From assembly GCA_038231495.1 (NCBI GenBank), contig JBBRLG010000437.1, positions 1 through 6,324 of the forward strand: DNA of 6,324 nt, in the 5' to 3' direction. The position numbers and the translations under genes are program-made. Within the stretch, counting starts at the first letter, position 1. Each line of letters opens with the position of its first letter. This document shows, in pieces, positions 6,111-6,324 of the stretch. The notes under the pieces are model-generated. The model saw only the letters and a program-made list of their open reading frames with translations, was not told the DNA's origin and ran no database searches. This DNA comes from JBBRLG01 sp038231495. Lineage in GTDB: Bacteria; Planctomycetota; Planctomycetia; Gemmatales; Gemmataceae.

Positions 6111-6324
6111 GCCATTCATCCGCCCGACCAAGTATCCTCCCACCCAATAGTGTTCGGCTCGATTTTTGCTAGGGACGGAAACCCGTGTTTTTACGTGCGC
6201 TCTCCAGCCCTCGGGGCCGAATCGATGCCTTTTCGGCAGGCAGCAGATCGTCCGGCTGTCAGTTTTCGGTCCCCGGCCTCCCTTGGGGATAGTGAACGGA
6301 CGTTTGCTTCCACGGTGCGATGCC
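6111..6324. other. Unassigned sequence downstream of thrS
   Basis: No gene is supported here. Two plus frames are open to the window edge: one continuous with ATG 6225 (or GTG 6150) and another without a good start. Neither product resembles a known protein and the third-position GC bias of the real genes is weak. No infC, tRNA, tmRNA, SRP RNA or RNase P RNA landmarks are visible. Some pairing is possible: CGTCCG (6249-6254) with CGGACG (6297-6302), enclosing CTGTC (6256-6260) with GATAG (6288-6292); and GCCC/GGGC around 6207-6217. It could be the leader of the next gene or a structured RNA cut by the window edge. Confidence 0.3.

Noticed and set aside
6150..6324. Start of infC or another protein gene
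   Set aside because: The open frames lack the typical IF-3 beginning, a clear ribosome site and the codon bias of the other genes; left as unassigned.

Overview
The window comes from a GC-rich bacterium, most likely a planctomycete. Two of its four genes belong to families that are strongly expanded in that phylum: a DUF1501 exported protein and a DUF1559 protein. The codon-usage bias and GC-rich palindromes between genes fit the Gemmata side of the phylum, but that finer placement is inference.

Layout. (1) 19-1392 (+): DUF1501 protein with a twin-arginine-like leader, start not fully certain because the window begins just upstream. (2) 1393-1445: convergent spacer filled by a perfect 18-bp hairpin. 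(3) 1446-2561 (-): zinc ribbon / DUF4190 / DUF1559 membrane protein. (4) 2562-2777: spacer with a long nested palindrome. (5) 2778-3407 (-): small cytosolic DUF4287-DUF5655 protein starting at GTG behind a strong Shine-Dalgarno. (6) 3408-3670: divergent spacer with a 34-bp perfect palindrome, a promoter-like pair and a small hairpin. (7) 3671-5860 (+): thrS, threonyl-tRNA synthetase, complete and with all catalytic, zinc and editing residues visible, but carrying an extra segment of roughly 77 residues between motif 1 and the zinc cysteine. (8) 5861-6324: no convincing gene; an 8-bp triple tandem repeat, a second long nested palindrome, an AT-loop hairpin and about 210 nt of unassigned sequence.

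The four genes show no evident shared pathway. thrS is housekeeping, the two DUF proteins next to it are envelope-type planctomycete paralogues, and the DUF4287 protein is of unknown role. The most unusual signal lies between the genes. Every intergenic space holds a GC-rich palindrome. The two largest (2664-2770 and 5881-6015) share conserved outer arms: four outward-facing copies of a 31-nt half-site align without gaps at the same spacing (TTGTG, then CA, CCGCG, G and TATA at fixed offsets), while the hairpin between the arms differs. This looks like a dispersed palindromic element family with promoter-like ends.
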